From positions 62,001 to 126,000 of the forward strand of contig CALUZV010000008.1 of NCBI GenBank assembly GCA_944325345.1: a stretch of DNA of 64,000 nt. Direction: 5' to 3'. Each line of letters opens with the position of its first letter. Position 1 is the first letter of the stretch. Shown piece by piece: positions 35,364-44,370 of the stretch. This stretch comes from an uncultured Parabacteroides sp. (GTDB taxonomy: Bacteria > Bacteroidota > Bacteroidia > Bacteroidales > Tannerellaceae). The position numbers and the translations under genes were made by a program. The notes beneath the pieces are model-generated. The model was not told the DNA's origin and did not search any database. It was given only the letters and a program-made list of their open reading frames with translations.

Positions 35364-35405
35364 CGGCATTATGTTTAGCCCGGCACTGAAGTGCCGGACT
35401 AAACA
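35364..35405. repeat. REP-like palindrome
   Basis: GTTTAGCCCGGCACTGAAGTGCC then GGACTAAAC gives a long stem with one mismatch. It is the same element as at 21608 and 52299. Confidence 0.75.
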
Positions 35406-35420
35406 TAGATGTTCTTATAA

Positions 35421-35632
35421 TTCTGACAGTTCTGACAGCTGACAGTTATTTTTTTTCATTTTCCCATTTCGCCCCTCACTCTGCCATGCTCACAGGCGCG
35501 CGTTGTAGTAAGAATAGATAATAAGAATAAATAATAATAATAAATAATATATATTATATATATATATAGGGGGAGGGCGCACACACCGCAAATTGGCCGA
35601 AAAATAACTGTCATCTGTCAAAACTGTCAGAA
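35421..35632. mobile_element. MITE-like element with 33-bp imperfect inverted ends
   Basis: The left end 35421-35453 and the right end 35600-35632 are inverted copies with two mismatches in 33 bp; both are built of CTGACAG words. The 146-bp core is very AT-rich (AATAATAATA, then ATATATTATATATATATATA) with one GC-rich patch. No gene is inside. Ends and size resemble a miniature inverted-repeat element, but no target-site duplication was established. It occupies much of the 35203-35889 gap. Confidence 0.45.
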
Positions 35633-35857
35633 CTGCTCATATTTTATACGCTGCTTTTTGGGGAAGTATTTATTTGGTATGCAGGCGGTTATTCTTTATA
35701 TGGAGATTGGGACGTTTGCGATGGGGTATATTATCCTCGACAATATTGCGTCGCTATCTCTGAAAAAAGAACTATCTTTTGTCTCCCCAAATGTGGTTTT
35801 TCTTGCCAATAAACCGGCTCTTTGCACTCCTCTATTGTATTTTTCGCATCTTTTTCG

Positions 35858-35865
35858 TACCTTTG
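35858..35865 (+). promoter_or_regulatory. -7 box for the OYE-type gene
   Basis: TACCTTTG matches TAnnTTTG, 25 bp before the chosen ATG, and supports that start over longer ones. Confidence 0.6.
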
Positions 35866-35889
35866 TGTTGTCAAAGTCGAAAGAAGATC

Positions 35890-37116
35890 ATGAACAAGGA
35901 ATCGATATTATTTTCGCCCGGAAAAATAGGGCCATTGACGCTCCGAAACCGGACCGTAAGAGCCTCAGCCTTTGAGAGTATGTGTCCTGGGAATGCTCCG
36001 TCGAAAGAACTATATGACTATCATCGCTCGGTAGCTGCCGGGGGTATCGGAATGACGAATTTAGCCTATGCTGCGGTAACGAAAAGTGGACTTTCGTTCG
36101 AAAAACAGCTCTGGATGCGCACAGAAATCGTCCCTGGACTGCGTAAAATAACCGATGCGATACATGCCGAGGGCGCGGCCGCTTGCATCCAGCTGGGACA
36201 TTGCGGGAATATGTCGCATAGCCATATTTGCGGGTGCACGCCTATCTCGGCCTCGAGTGGTTTCAATATTTATTCGCCTACGCGCGTGCGAGGAATGAAC
36301 AAATCCGAACTGGCTCCGATGGCCAGGGCGTATGGCGAGGCCGTCCGCTTGGCACGCGAGGCGGGGATGGATGCCGTCGAAATCCATGCCGGGCACGGAT
36401 ACCTTATCAGTCAGTTCCTTTCGCCCTATACAAACCACCGCAAGGATGAGTTTGGCGGAAGCCTCGAAAACCGTATGCGCTTCATGAAGATGTGTATGGC
36501 CGAGGTGATGAAGGCGGCAGGACAGGACATGGCGGTCTTGGTGAAGGTGAATATGAGCGATGGCTTCAAGGGCGGTATGGAGGCGGACGAATGCCTCGAG
36601 GTGGCACGCACGTTGCAAGACGAATGCGGCGTCCATGCACTCTCGTTGAGCGGCGGCTTCGTGAGCAAGGCACCGATGTACGTGATGCGTGGGGCGATGC
36701 CGATCAAGACGATGACGCACTATATGCCCTTCGGCTACCTTCCGCTGGGTGTGCGCATGGTAGGGCGCTTTATGATACCCACCGTCCCCTTCAAGGAAGC
36801 CTATTTCTTGGAAGACGCACGGAAGTTTCGCGCTGCGCTGAAGCTCCCGTTGGTCTATCACGGAGGTTTGGTGTCGAGGGACAAGATAGAGGAGGTGCTG
36901 GGCGAGGGCTTCGAGTTCGTCGCGATGGCGCGGGCGCTCATCAACGAGCCGGGCTTCGTGAACCGCATGAAGGAGGACGAACACGCACGTTGCGATTGCG
37001 GGCATAGCAATTATTGCATTGCGCGGATGTACTCGAAGGATATGGTTTGCCACAAGTATGTCAAAGACCTGCCGAAGTCGATAGAAGAAGAAATAAAAGA
37101 GTTGGAATTCAAATAA
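35890..37116 (+). CDS. Old yellow enzyme family NADH:flavin oxidoreductase with Cys cluster
   Basis: A 408-residue protein from MNKESILFSPGKIG; an upstream in-frame TTG at 35779 gives an atypical hydrophobic extension that would span the promoter. The FMN-binding TIM barrel shows NRTVRASAFES, EIHAGHGYLISQFLSPYTNHRKDEFGGS (split here as EIHAGHGYLISQF and the catalytic-region NHR.DE.GGS), and FVAMARALINEP near the end. Four Cys in CDCGHSNYC...C near the C-terminus could bind an Fe-S cluster as in 2,4-dienoyl-CoA reductases, though the usual second NAD domain is absent. The SDR gene starts on its stop codon, so they form an operon; an unsaturated carbonyl or bile-acid-like substrate is possible but not shown. 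Confidence 0.87.
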   Translation: MNKESILFSPGKIGPLTLRNRTVRASAFESMCPGNAPSKELYDYHRSVAAGGIGMTNLAYAAVTKSGLSFEKQLWMRTEIVPGLRKITDAIHAEGAAACIQLGHCGNMSHSHICGCTPISASSGFNIYSPTRVRGMNKSELAPMARAYGEAVRLAREAGMDAVEIHAGHGYLISQFLSPYTNHRKDEFGGSLENRMRFMKMCMAEVMKAAGQDMAVLVKVNMSDGFKGGMEADECLEVARTLQDECGVHALSLSGGFVSKAPMYVMRGAMPIKTMTHYMPFGYLPLGVRMVGRFMIPTVPFKEAYFLEDARKFRAALKLPLVYHGGLVSRDKIEEVLGEGFEFVAMARALINEPGFVNRMKEDEHARCDCGHSNYCIARMYSKDMVCHKYVKDLPKSIEEEIKELEFK

Positions 37117-37901
37117 TGCTTTGGTCATTAATAACAGGCGCCAGCTCAGGTATCGGCCTGGCCTACGCCAAGGAAATGGCTTCGCGGGGATATAACCTCG
37201 TCATCGTGAGCAACGAAGAGCAGGCTATCCAAGAGCGGGGCAAGGAACTGGCGGATACCTATAAGGTAGAGGTCGTGGCGTTATACCGCGATTTGGCCAT
37301 CCCCGGAGCCGCACGCGAGCTCTACGACACATGTCGCGAACGAGGCATCGAGGTGGAAGTCCTCATCAACAACGCCGGGATGTTCTTCTTCGAGGAGATG
37401 GTCGAGACGCGCGAACAGGTGGTCGAGAAGATGCTCTACCTCCACGTCCAGACGCCGACGATGCTCTGCCGCCTCTTTGCAAAGGACATGAAGGCGCGGC
37501 GGCACGGCTATATATTAAATATGTCGTCGATGTCCGCCTGGATACCTTACCCGGGCATCGGGGAATATGCCTCGACGAAAGCCTATCTGAAAGCCTTTTC
37601 GCGGGCCCTGCGCTCCGAGTTGGCTGACTATGGGGTGAGCGTAACGGTCCTTTGTCCGGGCGCCGTGGCGACGAACCTTTATAATTTAAAGGATAATTTG
37701 AAGACGCTCGCCATCCATTTAGGCATCATGATGCGGCCCGAGAAGCTGGTGAGGAAGGGCGTGAACGCTATGTTCAGAAAAAAATATTTGCTCATGCCGG
37801 GCTTGCTAAATAAGGTCTTTATGCCTCTGGTAGTGATACTTCCGCATGGGTTCGTCAGGTGGGCGATGAGAAAAAGTAAACTTTTAACGAAAAAAAATTG
37901 A
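37116..37901 (+). CDS. Short-chain dehydrogenase/reductase
   Basis: A 261-residue Rossmann protein. The cofactor motif is TGASSGIG (about 7-14), then NNAG, and the catalytic Ser-Tyr-Lys set in NMSSMSAWIPYPGIGEYASTKAY. The C-terminal 50 residues are hydrophobic and basic (KVFMPLVVILPHGFVRWAMRKSK), which may attach it to the membrane. The A of its ATG is the last base of the OYE stop TAA, so translation is coupled. The pair could reduce a ketone and a conjugated double bond in the same substrate; this is inference. Confidence 0.88.
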   Translation: MLWSLITGASSGIGLAYAKEMASRGYNLVIVSNEEQAIQERGKELADTYKVEVVALYRDLAIPGAARELYDTCRERGIEVEVLINNAGMFFFEEMVETREQVVEKMLYLHVQTPTMLCRLFAKDMKARRHGYILNMSSMSAWIPYPGIGEYASTKAYLKAFSRALRSELADYGVSVTVLCPGAVATNLYNLKDNLKTLAIHLGIMMRPEKLVRKGVNAMFRKKYLLMPGLLNKVFMPLVVILPHGFVRWAMRKSKLLTKKN

Positions 37902-37908
37902 CGAAAAG

Positions 37909-37940
37909 CTTGCACAGTTCAAAAAGCCGCCTTATCTTTG
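37909..37940 (+). promoter_or_regulatory. -33/-7 promoter of rplY
   Basis: TTG at 37910-37912 and TATCTTTG at 37933-37940 are 20 bp apart. The ATG follows at 38011 after a 60-base leader. Confidence 0.65.
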
Positions 37941-38010
37941 CAACAGATTTCTAATCCAAGTGTGATGGGGAATTAGAGAGCTAATTTTGAGTAACACAAA
38001 TTTTATATAG

Positions 38011-38598
38011 ATGAAGACATTTCAGTTAGAAGGTAAATCAAGAGAGATTGCCTCTCGGTCGGCAGACCAGAAACGCGCATTGAAGGCAATGCGTAAGGAA
38101 AAAGAAATTCCTGCAGTGTTGTATGGAGGTGAACAATTGATTCACTTTACGGTAACACAGAGCGCAGTTCGTACGTTGGTTTATACGCCGAATATCTACG
38201 CAGTGGAATTGACTATCGATGGCGTGAAGCACATGGCTATCATGAAGGAAATTCAGTTCCAGCCTGTAACGGATGAGATTATTCATATCGACTTCTTGGA
38301 AGTAAATGATAAGAAGCCTGTAGTGATGGAAGTTCCTGTAGTGTTGGATGGCCACGCAGAAGGTGTGAAAGCCGGTGGTAAATTGACATTGCAGATGCGT
38401 AAGCTGAAAGTAAAAGCAGTCTATACAGAGATTCCTGAGAGATTAGTAATCAATGTAGAACACTTAGGTTTGGGTAAGACGATGCAGGTAGGCGCATTGC
38501 ATTTCGAAGGTCTCGAATTGATGAATGCAAAGAACGCCGTTGTATGTGCAGTTCAATTGACACGTGCAGCCCGCGGTGCTCAGGCTAAGGCTCAATAA
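38011..38598 (+). CDS. rplY: 50S ribosomal protein L25 (CTC/TL5 type)
   Basis: A 195-residue two-domain L25 that binds 5S rRNA. The N-terminal domain has SREIASRSADQKRALKAMRKEKEIPAVLYGG and the C-terminal TL5 domain has VPVVLDGHAEGVKAGGKLTLQMRKLKVKA. The length is normal for Bacteroidetes. Its codon use is AT-richer and translation-optimised compared with the accessory genes around it. pth follows after a weak hairpin, the common L25-Pth order. Confidence 0.95.
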   Translation: MKTFQLEGKSREIASRSADQKRALKAMRKEKEIPAVLYGGEQLIHFTVTQSAVRTLVYTPNIYAVELTIDGVKHMAIMKEIQFQPVTDEIIHIDFLEVNDKKPVVMEVPVVLDGHAEGVKAGGKLTLQMRKLKVKAVYTEIPERLVINVEHLGLGKTMQVGALHFEGLELMNAKNAVVCAVQLTRAARGAQAKAQ

Positions 38599-38654
38599 GA
38601 GTTGGGAAAGACGTTAAGATAAAATATTTTTCATAGTTAAGGTTTTGTTTTAAT

Positions 38655-38694
38655 GGAGAGGGTTTGTTCGTGAGAATAGACCCTTTCGCTTTTT
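38655..38694 (+). terminator. Weak terminator after rplY
   Basis: GAGAGGGTTTG pairs imperfectly with ATAGACCCTTTC and is followed by CTTTTT. Some read-through into pth is likely. Confidence 0.5.
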
Positions 38695-38719
38695 AATAGG
38701 AAGAAGAAAGAAAGAAGAT

Positions 38720-39283
38720 ATGAAATATTTGATTACAGGGCTGGGCAATATCGGCGCAGAGTATGCAGGCACGAGGCACAATATCGGCTTTCGGGTCGTG
38801 AATAAGCTGGTCGATGAGGCCGGTGTCCGCTTTACCGAGGAACGCTATGGGGCGATAGCCCGCCTCAGGGTGAAGAATTGCGAGCTGGTCGTCTTGAAGC
38901 CCAATACCTTTATGAACTTGAGCGGGAATGCCGTGCGCTATTGGCTCCAGAAGGAGAATATCGCGGTGGAGAACCTCTTGGTCGTCGTCGATGACTTGGC
39001 TCTTCCCTTCGGCACACTCCGCCTGAAGCCTCAAGGAAGCGATGCCGGGCACAATGGCCTGAAGAACATTGCGCAGATGCTGGGGACACAAAACTATGCG
39101 CGTCTGCGCTTTGGCATCGGGAACGACTTCCCTCGAGGCGGACAGATTGATTATGTCTTAGGGCGTTTCCCCGAGGAGGAGGTAGCCGCAATGCCTCCTA
39201 TCATCGAGCGGGCGGTAGAGATTATCAAGAGCTTCTGCCTCGCCGGTATCCAATTGACAATGAATCAATATAACAACAAATGA
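38720..39283 (+). CDS. pth: Peptidyl-tRNA hydrolase
   Basis: A 187-residue enzyme that frees tRNA from stalled peptidyl-tRNA. The catalytic His20 is in [18 protein letters not shown] (about 60-69), [11 protein letters not shown] and [11 protein letters not shown] complete the active site and tRNA-binding surface. The start at 38720 puts GLGN at the expected position. The 3' end overlaps the S4-domain gene by 4 bp (ATGA). Confidence 0.95.
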   Translation: MKYLITGLGNIGAEYAGTRHNIGFRVVNKLVDEAGVRFTEERYGAIARLRVKNCELVVLKPNTFMNLSGNAVRYWLQKENIAVENLLVVVDDLALPFGTLRLKPQGSDAGHNGLKNIAQMLGTQNYARLRFGIGNDFPRGGQIDYVLGRFPEEEVAAMPPIIERAVEIIKSFCLAGIQLTMNQYNNK

Positions 39284-39720
39284 ACGAAGTACGCATAGAC
39301 AAATGGATGTGGGCGACCCGCATATTCAAAACACGCACTATCGCGGCCGAGGCTTGCAAGAAGGGGCGCGTGATGATTGGCGGGGTTACAATCAAACCTT
39401 CGCGCATGATTAAGGTGGGCGATGTCATCCAAGTCCGCAAGCCGCCTATCACGTTCTCCTTCAAAGTGCTTGCCCTGACCGAGCGGAGGATGGGGGCGAA
39501 GCTCGTCCCCGAGTACATGGAGAACGTAACGACCCCCGACCAATACGAACTTCTCGAGATGAACCGCATCTCGGGCTTCGTCAATCGAGCCAAAGGCTTG
39601 GGGCGTCCGACGAAGAAAGACCGCCGCGAGTTGGAGCAGTTCACGGGGTCGGACTTCTATGAGAGTGATGATGATTTTGATTTTGACTTCGACTTCAATG
39701 ACGAGGACGAAGACCAATAA
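39280..39720 (+). CDS. S4-domain RNA-binding protein (Hsp15/RqcP type)
   Basis: A 146-residue protein. The S4 fold is seen in [28 protein letters not shown] (about 4-31) with [17 protein letters not shown]. Hsp15-type proteins bind 50S subunits carrying stalled nascent chains, which fits translation coupling to pth by a 4-bp overlap. The last 25 residues are an extremely acidic Asp/Phe tail ([17 protein letters not shown]), typical of Bacteroidetes versions in my recollection but of no known role. Confidence 0.88.
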   Translation: MNEVRIDKWMWATRIFKTRTIAAEACKKGRVMIGGVTIKPSRMIKVGDVIQVRKPPITFSFKVLALTERRMGAKLVPEYMENVTTPDQYELLEMNRISGFVNRAKGLGRPTKKDRRELEQFTGSDFYESDDDFDFDFDFNDEDEDQ

Positions 39721-39747
39721 CTATACAACAAACTGATTTTTTAGAGA

Positions 39748-41004
39748 ATGAAAAACATTAAAATTTTCCCTAAAGACTGGCTGCAAGTGCACCCTTACGT
39801 GCAGAGTACGCCTGTGGACTCGTATTATACCCGCATCGCTAACCGGATTTATGACATCTTGGAGGCGACCGACTTGGTTAATTCGTTCTCGAGGGACGAA
39901 TCTATCCAGATAGCTATCCGCTTGGCGGCTTATTTCGAGGATGTGATTTCACAAACGAATATCTGGCGGACGTTCATCACGGACTATAAGGCTCGTTTCG
40001 GACACTATCTGCCTTTCTATACGACCGATGACCATTATTATGACGATGAAGTGAATAACGAGGATATCCGCCTGATATTGTGGCACTATACGCAGCAATA
40101 TCACGGGTGGAAGAAGGGGACTTTCGTCAATCCTGACAACCCAGCCAACCAAGCTGCTTCACACTTGATATACGAGCTTTTCTGCGAGGAATGGACTACC
40201 GCGCCCGAGAATGAGCGTATGCAGCGCCTCTTCTCCGTCGAGACGCGCTATACGGCGAAGGAATATGCCGAGCTGCTTTCGTGGTTCCATTTCCGCTCAT
40301 ATCTCTTCTGCTCGGAGAATGAAGAACTTACGGATACGGTGAAGAGCTTCATGCGTCAGAACCCGCAGCTTCAGCCCAACATCATGGCTTTCCATGACGT
40401 GATGGCGCATGTCAGCCGCCATTCCTTTTTGGCCTATACGTCGCCCTATTGGTTATCGCGCCTTATTCCTGCAGACCATCCTGACTATGAGATGTTTCGC
40501 GAGGAAGCTGAGAAGGCCGAGTCGTTTATCGACCCTGCTTTGGCGGCTAACCGCGAGACGTATGAGAAGCAGTACGAGAAGTTCCGCGAGGTGGCTGGCG
40601 ACGACTTGCTGATTTATATGACCAAGAAATCTGACTTCAAAGCCTTTATGAAGGAACATCTCGACATGGATTTGGAGGATGACGAAGGGAAAGATGAGGA
40701 GAACTTCGCCGTCTATGCTACCCCCGAGGAAGGCATACGTGTCTTGACCGGCGGCGTACAGTTCATCAAAGACCCGAAGAATCCCTTCTATGATGAGAAG
40801 AAAGCCGCTTCGCAAGCCCTTGGCTTCTTCATCGTCAAGCATTGCAGCACAGGCCTTTTGAAGGAGTTGATGTCGCGTGGAATGTTGGCAGATGCTCAGA
40901 CAAAGAGCTTGGATACCCCCGAGCGAGGGAAGAGCATCATCCAAGATAATTGGAAATTCCTCTGCATGTATTTCTTGAAAGAGGATCCTGATAAAATGAA
41001 ATAA
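39748..41004 (+). CDS. DUF3843-like cytosolic protein
   Basis: A 418-residue soluble protein beginning MKNIKIFPKDWLQVHPYVQS. It is rich in aromatic and acidic residues, has no signal peptide, membrane segment or recognisable catalytic motif, and resembles a Bacteroidetes family I recall as DUF3843. It lies 27 bp downstream of the S4 gene and ends at a strong bidirectional terminator, so it is probably the last gene of the rplY-pth transcript. Function unknown. Confidence 0.7.
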   Translation: MKNIKIFPKDWLQVHPYVQSTPVDSYYTRIANRIYDILEATDLVNSFSRDESIQIAIRLAAYFEDVISQTNIWRTFITDYKARFGHYLPFYTTDDHYYDDEVNNEDIRLILWHYTQQYHGWKKGTFVNPDNPANQAASHLIYELFCEEWTTAPENERMQRLFSVETRYTAKEYAELLSWFHFRSYLFCSENEELTDTVKSFMRQNPQLQPNIMAFHDVMAHVSRHSFLAYTSPYWLSRLIPADHPDYEMFREEAEKAESFIDPALAANRETYEKQYEKFREVAGDDLLIYMTKKSDFKAFMKEHLDMDLEDDEGKDEENFAVYATPEEGIRVLTGGVQFIKDPKNPFYDEKKAASQALGFFIVKHCSTGLLKELMSRGMLADAQTKSLDTPERGKSIIQDNWKFLCMYFLKEDPDKMK

Positions 41005-41032
41005 GACATTCAGAAAGGTGTTTTAAAAGGCA

Positions 41033-41069
41033 GAAACCCTATGTTTATCCATCGGAAACATAGGGTTTC
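41033..41069. terminator. Bidirectional terminator between DUF3843 and nagA genes
   Basis: A perfect 14-bp stem, GAAACCCTATGTTT with its complement 41056-41069, and a 9-base loop. It serves the two convergent transcripts. Confidence 0.85.
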
Positions 41070-41078
41070 GTTGTATTA

Positions 41079-42224
41079 TTAAATGACCTGAACACCCATC
41101 GACCATACGGCACGAAGGTTCAAATTGCGGTCGAAGATAAGTATGTCCGCATCTTTGCCCTTCTGGAGCGTACCCTTGCGGTCGTCCACGCCGATGAGTT
41201 TCGCCGGCGTCTCTGAGGCCATGCGGATAGCATCGGCAAAGGGAACCCCTGCCTTGACCATCGTTTGGACGAGCTTGTCCATCGTCGCCAAGCTGCCGGC
41301 AAGGGAAGAATGGTCTGCCAACTTGCAGACGCCGTCCTCGATAACAAACCTCGGGTCTACCTTAGGATGCTCACATGCCGCATAAGCCAAGGCATCGCTG
41401 ACGAGGCAAGTCCTCTCGACGCCCTTCAATTTATAGACAAGGCGGAGGATTGTCGAGGGCAGATGACGCCCGTCGGCGATGACTTCGACGCTCATGCCAT
41501 CCATCAGATAAACACTTTCGACCGTACCTTCATACTTATATTCACGGCGTTTATGGAAGCCCGGCATCGCGTTGTAGAAATGCGCCGCGTGGGTGAAGCC
41601 AGCCTCGTAGGCCGCCTTGATTTCATCGTATTCCGCCTCCGTATGGGTGAGCGCCACCATGAGGCCCTTCGAACGCATATAGCGGGCAAAGTCATGGCCA
41701 CCCTCCACCTCGGGACTGATGTCCCATCGCTTGATACAGCCATTCGCCTCTTCGATGAGCGCTTGATACTCTGCCGCATCGATAGCCTTTGTCTGATTGG
41801 CGAAAAGTTCGCCAGCCATCTTAGGATTCAAGTACGGACCTTCGATGTGCAAGCCCATAATCGTAGTGTCAGGCTCCTTCATAAGCTCTTGGCATACGCC
41901 GACGGCTTGCCCTAACGTCTCGAATGAAGAGGACGAGAGCGTGGGGAAGATCGTCGTAGCGCCATGAGCGAGGTGAGCCTTCGCCGCCGTGCGGAAAGCC
42001 TCGGGGGTAGCCTCTGTGAAGTCCGAACCCCCGCCACCGTGTACGTGCATCGCCACGAGGCCGGGGACGATATACATCCCTCGCGCATCGACTACGGTAG
42101 CTCCGATGACCGCCAAGTCGCTATTCGTGATTTCTAAAATCTTTCCGTCGCTAATCAAGACCGAGCCGTCTTTCATCCATCCCTGCGGCGTGAGGATATG
42201 TCCATTTATAATTTGTGTAAGCAT
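41079..42224 (-). CDS. nagA: N-acetylglucosamine-6-phosphate deacetylase (copy 1)
   Basis: A 381-residue amidohydrolase that removes acetate from GlcNAc-6-phosphate. Metal and catalytic motifs are MHVHGGGGSDF (HxH), LHIEGPYLNPK (metal-binding Glu), ALTHTEAE (His), THAAHFYNAMPGFHKRREYKYEG (His) and VSDALAYA (catalytic Asp). All family residues appear intact. It lies 5 bp downstream of a paralogue with about two-thirds similar sequence, and the two are one operon. Confidence 0.92.
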   Translation of the reverse strand: MLTQIINGHILTPQGWMKDGSVLISDGKILEITNSDLAVIGATVVDARGMYIVPGLVAMHVHGGGGSDFTEATPEAFRTAAKAHLAHGATTIFPTLSSSSFETLGQAVGVCQELMKEPDTTIMGLHIEGPYLNPKMAGELFANQTKAIDAAEYQALIEEANGCIKRWDISPEVEGGHDFARYMRSKGLMVALTHTEAEYDEIKAAYEAGFTHAAHFYNAMPGFHKRREYKYEGTVESVYLMDGMSVEVIADGRHLPSTILRLVYKLKGVERTCLVSDALAYAACEHPKVDPRFVIEDGVCKLADHSSLAGSLATMDKLVQTMVKAGVPFADAIRMASETPAKLIGVDDRKGTLQKGKDADILIFDRNLNLRAVWSMGVQVI

Positions 42225-42229
42225 AAGCG

Positions 42230-43396
42230 TTAGAATAATTTGTTTGTACCTTCGACTAATTTACCCATAGCCCAGACAGCCCGGACGTTCAAATCGCGGT
42301 CGAGAATCATGATGTCGGCATCCTTTCCGCGTTGGAGCGTCCCCTTGCGGTCGGCCACGCCCATAATCCGAGCAGGCGTCTCCGAGGCCATACGTACAGC
42401 ATCCTCCAAAGGAATCTCAGCCTTCTGCACCATCGTGCGGATAAGTCTGTCCATCGTCGCGATGCTACCCGCAAGAGCCGAGCGGTCTGCCAGCTTGCAA
42501 ACCCCATCCTCGATGATAACACGCGGGTCGAAAGCCACCTGGCTATCGCTTGCGGCACAAGCGAGCGCGTCTGTAATCAGGCAAGTTTTCTCAACGCCTT
42601 TAATCTTATGCACCAAGCGGAGGATAGTCGGGGGGACGTGGATGCCATCGGCTACGACCTCGACCGTCATGTCGTCCATCAGGTAGATGCTCTCTACCGT
42701 GCCCTCGTATTTATATTCGCGGCGTTTATGGAAGCCCGGCATGGCGTTGTAGAAATGCGTCGCGTGGGTATAGCCTGCCTCGTAAGCTGTGTAGATATCC
42801 TCGAACTCGGCCTGCGTATGCCCCACGGCCGCAAGGACACCTTTCGATGTGATATACTTGCCAAACTGCATGGCGCCGGGGAGTTCGGGGGCGGCATCCC
42901 ATCGCTTGATGCAGTGTGTCTCCTCGAGCAGGGGGATATACTCTTCGGGGTCAGGGTTCTTGATGTTCTCAGGCATCTGTCCACCCGCCATCTTGAGATT
43001 GAAATAATGCCCTTCGAGGTGGAGACCCAAGACAGGGCTATCAGGTTCTGCCATCAACTTTTCTGTCGTTTCGGCTGCCGCACGAATCATAGGAATCGTC
43101 GAAGAAGAAAGTGTTGGGAAAATACTTGTCGTCCCATGCTGCATGTGAGCGGCAATCGCGGTTCGGAAAGCATCCTCAGAACCTTCCATGAAATCGCGTC
43201 CGCCACCTCCGTGGACATGTATTTCCACTCCGCCGGGAACGATATACATACCTTTGGCGTCGATAAGAGTCGCGCCGACAACCGCCAAGTCGCAGTTCGT
43301 AACTTCGAGGATTTTGTTGTCTCGAATGAGTACCGAACCATCTTTAAGCCATCCCTGTGGCGTCAGGATAAGGCCGTTGATAATCTGGAGTAACAT
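42230..43396 (-). CDS. NagA paralogue (copy 2)
   Basis: A 388-residue amidohydrolase, clearly a duplicate of the next gene. It keeps the HxH motif (IHVHGGGGRDF), GHTQAE, THATHFYNAMPGFHKRREYKYEG and ITDALACA. The loop LHLEGPYLNPK of copy 1 reads LHLEGHYFNLK here, replacing Gly-Pro with Gly-His next to the metal-binding Glu, and a small insertion follows (GGQMPENIKN). It may accept a different N-acyl sugar phosphate. It is the first gene of the pair, with a -7 box at 43434-43441. Confidence 0.88.
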   Translation of the reverse strand: MLLQIINGLILTPQGWLKDGSVLIRDNKILEVTNCDLAVVGATLIDAKGMYIVPGGVEIHVHGGGGRDFMEGSEDAFRTAIAAHMQHGTTSIFPTLSSSTIPMIRAAAETTEKLMAEPDSPVLGLHLEGHYFNLKMAGGQMPENIKNPDPEEYIPLLEETHCIKRWDAAPELPGAMQFGKYITSKGVLAAVGHTQAEFEDIYTAYEAGYTHATHFYNAMPGFHKRREYKYEGTVESIYLMDDMTVEVVADGIHVPPTILRLVHKIKGVEKTCLITDALACAASDSQVAFDPRVIIEDGVCKLADRSALAGSIATMDRLIRTMVQKAEIPLEDAVRMASETPARIMGVADRKGTLQRGKDADIMILDRDLNVRAVWAMGKLVEGTNKLF

Positions 43397-43433
43397 ACTT
43401 CGTAATTTAGGTTGAATTGCGTTTGCGCGATGA

Positions 43434-43441
43434 CAAAATTA
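43434..43441 (-). promoter_or_regulatory. -7 box for the nagA pair
   Basis: Minus strand TAATTTTG, matching TAnnTTTG, 38 bp upstream of the ATG at 43396. The rest of the 43397-43729 gap is AT-rich and contains the motif TATATAAGGTATA (43525-43537) but no gene that I can support. Confidence 0.55.
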
Positions 43442-43729
43442 GAAACTTCTTAATAAAAATGAATGCGATTCCTTCGATTTTTTCTGCAGACACTTCAATT
43501 TTGTCGGTAAGGAATCAGATATATTATATAAGGTATATATCTATAAAAAGAAAGAGACAAGGCTATGCCTTATGAATAGAAGGCTATCAGTTATGCGGTT
43601 AGCATCGGAAAAATAACTCTTGTCTATTGCCCGATAAAATTTATTTATGGACGAATGCTTGTTTTTTGAATAAAAAAGTCCCACCTTTGTATTGCGATTA
43701 TAAAACAACAAATTTAATTTTTTATAGTG

Positions 43730-44284
43730 ATGAAAAAGAAATGGATATGTACAGTTTGCGGTTACGTTCATGAAGGAGACGAAGCTCCTGATTTCTGTCC
43801 GCAGTGCAAGGCTCCGAAGAGCAAGTTCAAAGAATTAGTAGAAGCTGAAGGCGCATTGACGTTTGTCGATGAACACGTTATCGGCGTAGCAAAAGGTTGC
43901 GACGATGAAATGATCAAAGACTTGAATGCTCACTTCAACGGCGAATGTTCCGAAGTCGGCATGTATTTGGCGATGAGCCGTCAGGCCGACCGCGAAGGTT
44001 ATCCCGAAGTAGCTGAAGCCTTCAAGCGTTATGCTTGGGAAGAAGCTGAACACGCTGCCAAGTTCGCTGAACTCTTGGGCGACGTTGTTTGGGATACCAA
44101 GACAAACCTCGAAAAGCGTATGCACGCTGAGGCCGGCGCTTGCGAAGACAAGAAGCGTATCGCAACTCGTGCTAAGCAACTGAATCTGGATGCTATCCAC
44201 GATACAGTTCACGAAATGGCTAAGGACGAGGCTCGCCACGGCAAAGGCTTCGAAGGTTTATACAACCGCTATTTCAAGAAGTAA
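43730..44284 (+). CDS. Reverse rubrerythrin (rubredoxin domain first)
   Basis: A 184-residue protein. The N-terminal rubredoxin domain has CTVCGY (about 6-11) and [11 protein letters not shown]; the rest is a ferritin-like four-helix domain with [32 protein letters not shown] and [11 protein letters not shown] carrying the di-iron Glu/His ligands. Rubrerythrins reduce hydrogen peroxide in anaerobes; the domain order here is that of reverse rubrerythrin. ATG 43730 is preferred to GTG 43727. It has an efficient terminator and codon use of a highly expressed gene. Confidence 0.93.
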   Translation: MKKKWICTVCGYVHEGDEAPDFCPQCKAPKSKFKELVEAEGALTFVDEHVIGVAKGCDDEMIKDLNAHFNGECSEVGMYLAMSRQADREGYPEVAEAFKRYAWEEAEHAAKFAELLGDVVWDTKTNLEKRMHAEAGACEDKKRIATRAKQLNLDAIHDTVHEMAKDEARHGKGFEGLYNRYFKK

Positions 44285-44313
44285 TCGGTAGTATTAGACA
44301 GTTAGGTTAGTGA

Positions 44314-44353
44314 ATGTGCTAACAGGCGTTGGGGCTTGTTAGCACATTTTTTT
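44314..44353 (+). terminator. Rho-independent terminator after rubrerythrin
   Basis: ATGTGCTAACA pairs perfectly with TGTTAGCACAT and is followed by seven T residues. Confidence 0.88.
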
Positions 44354-44370
44354 GTGTCCGTACTTAAGTC

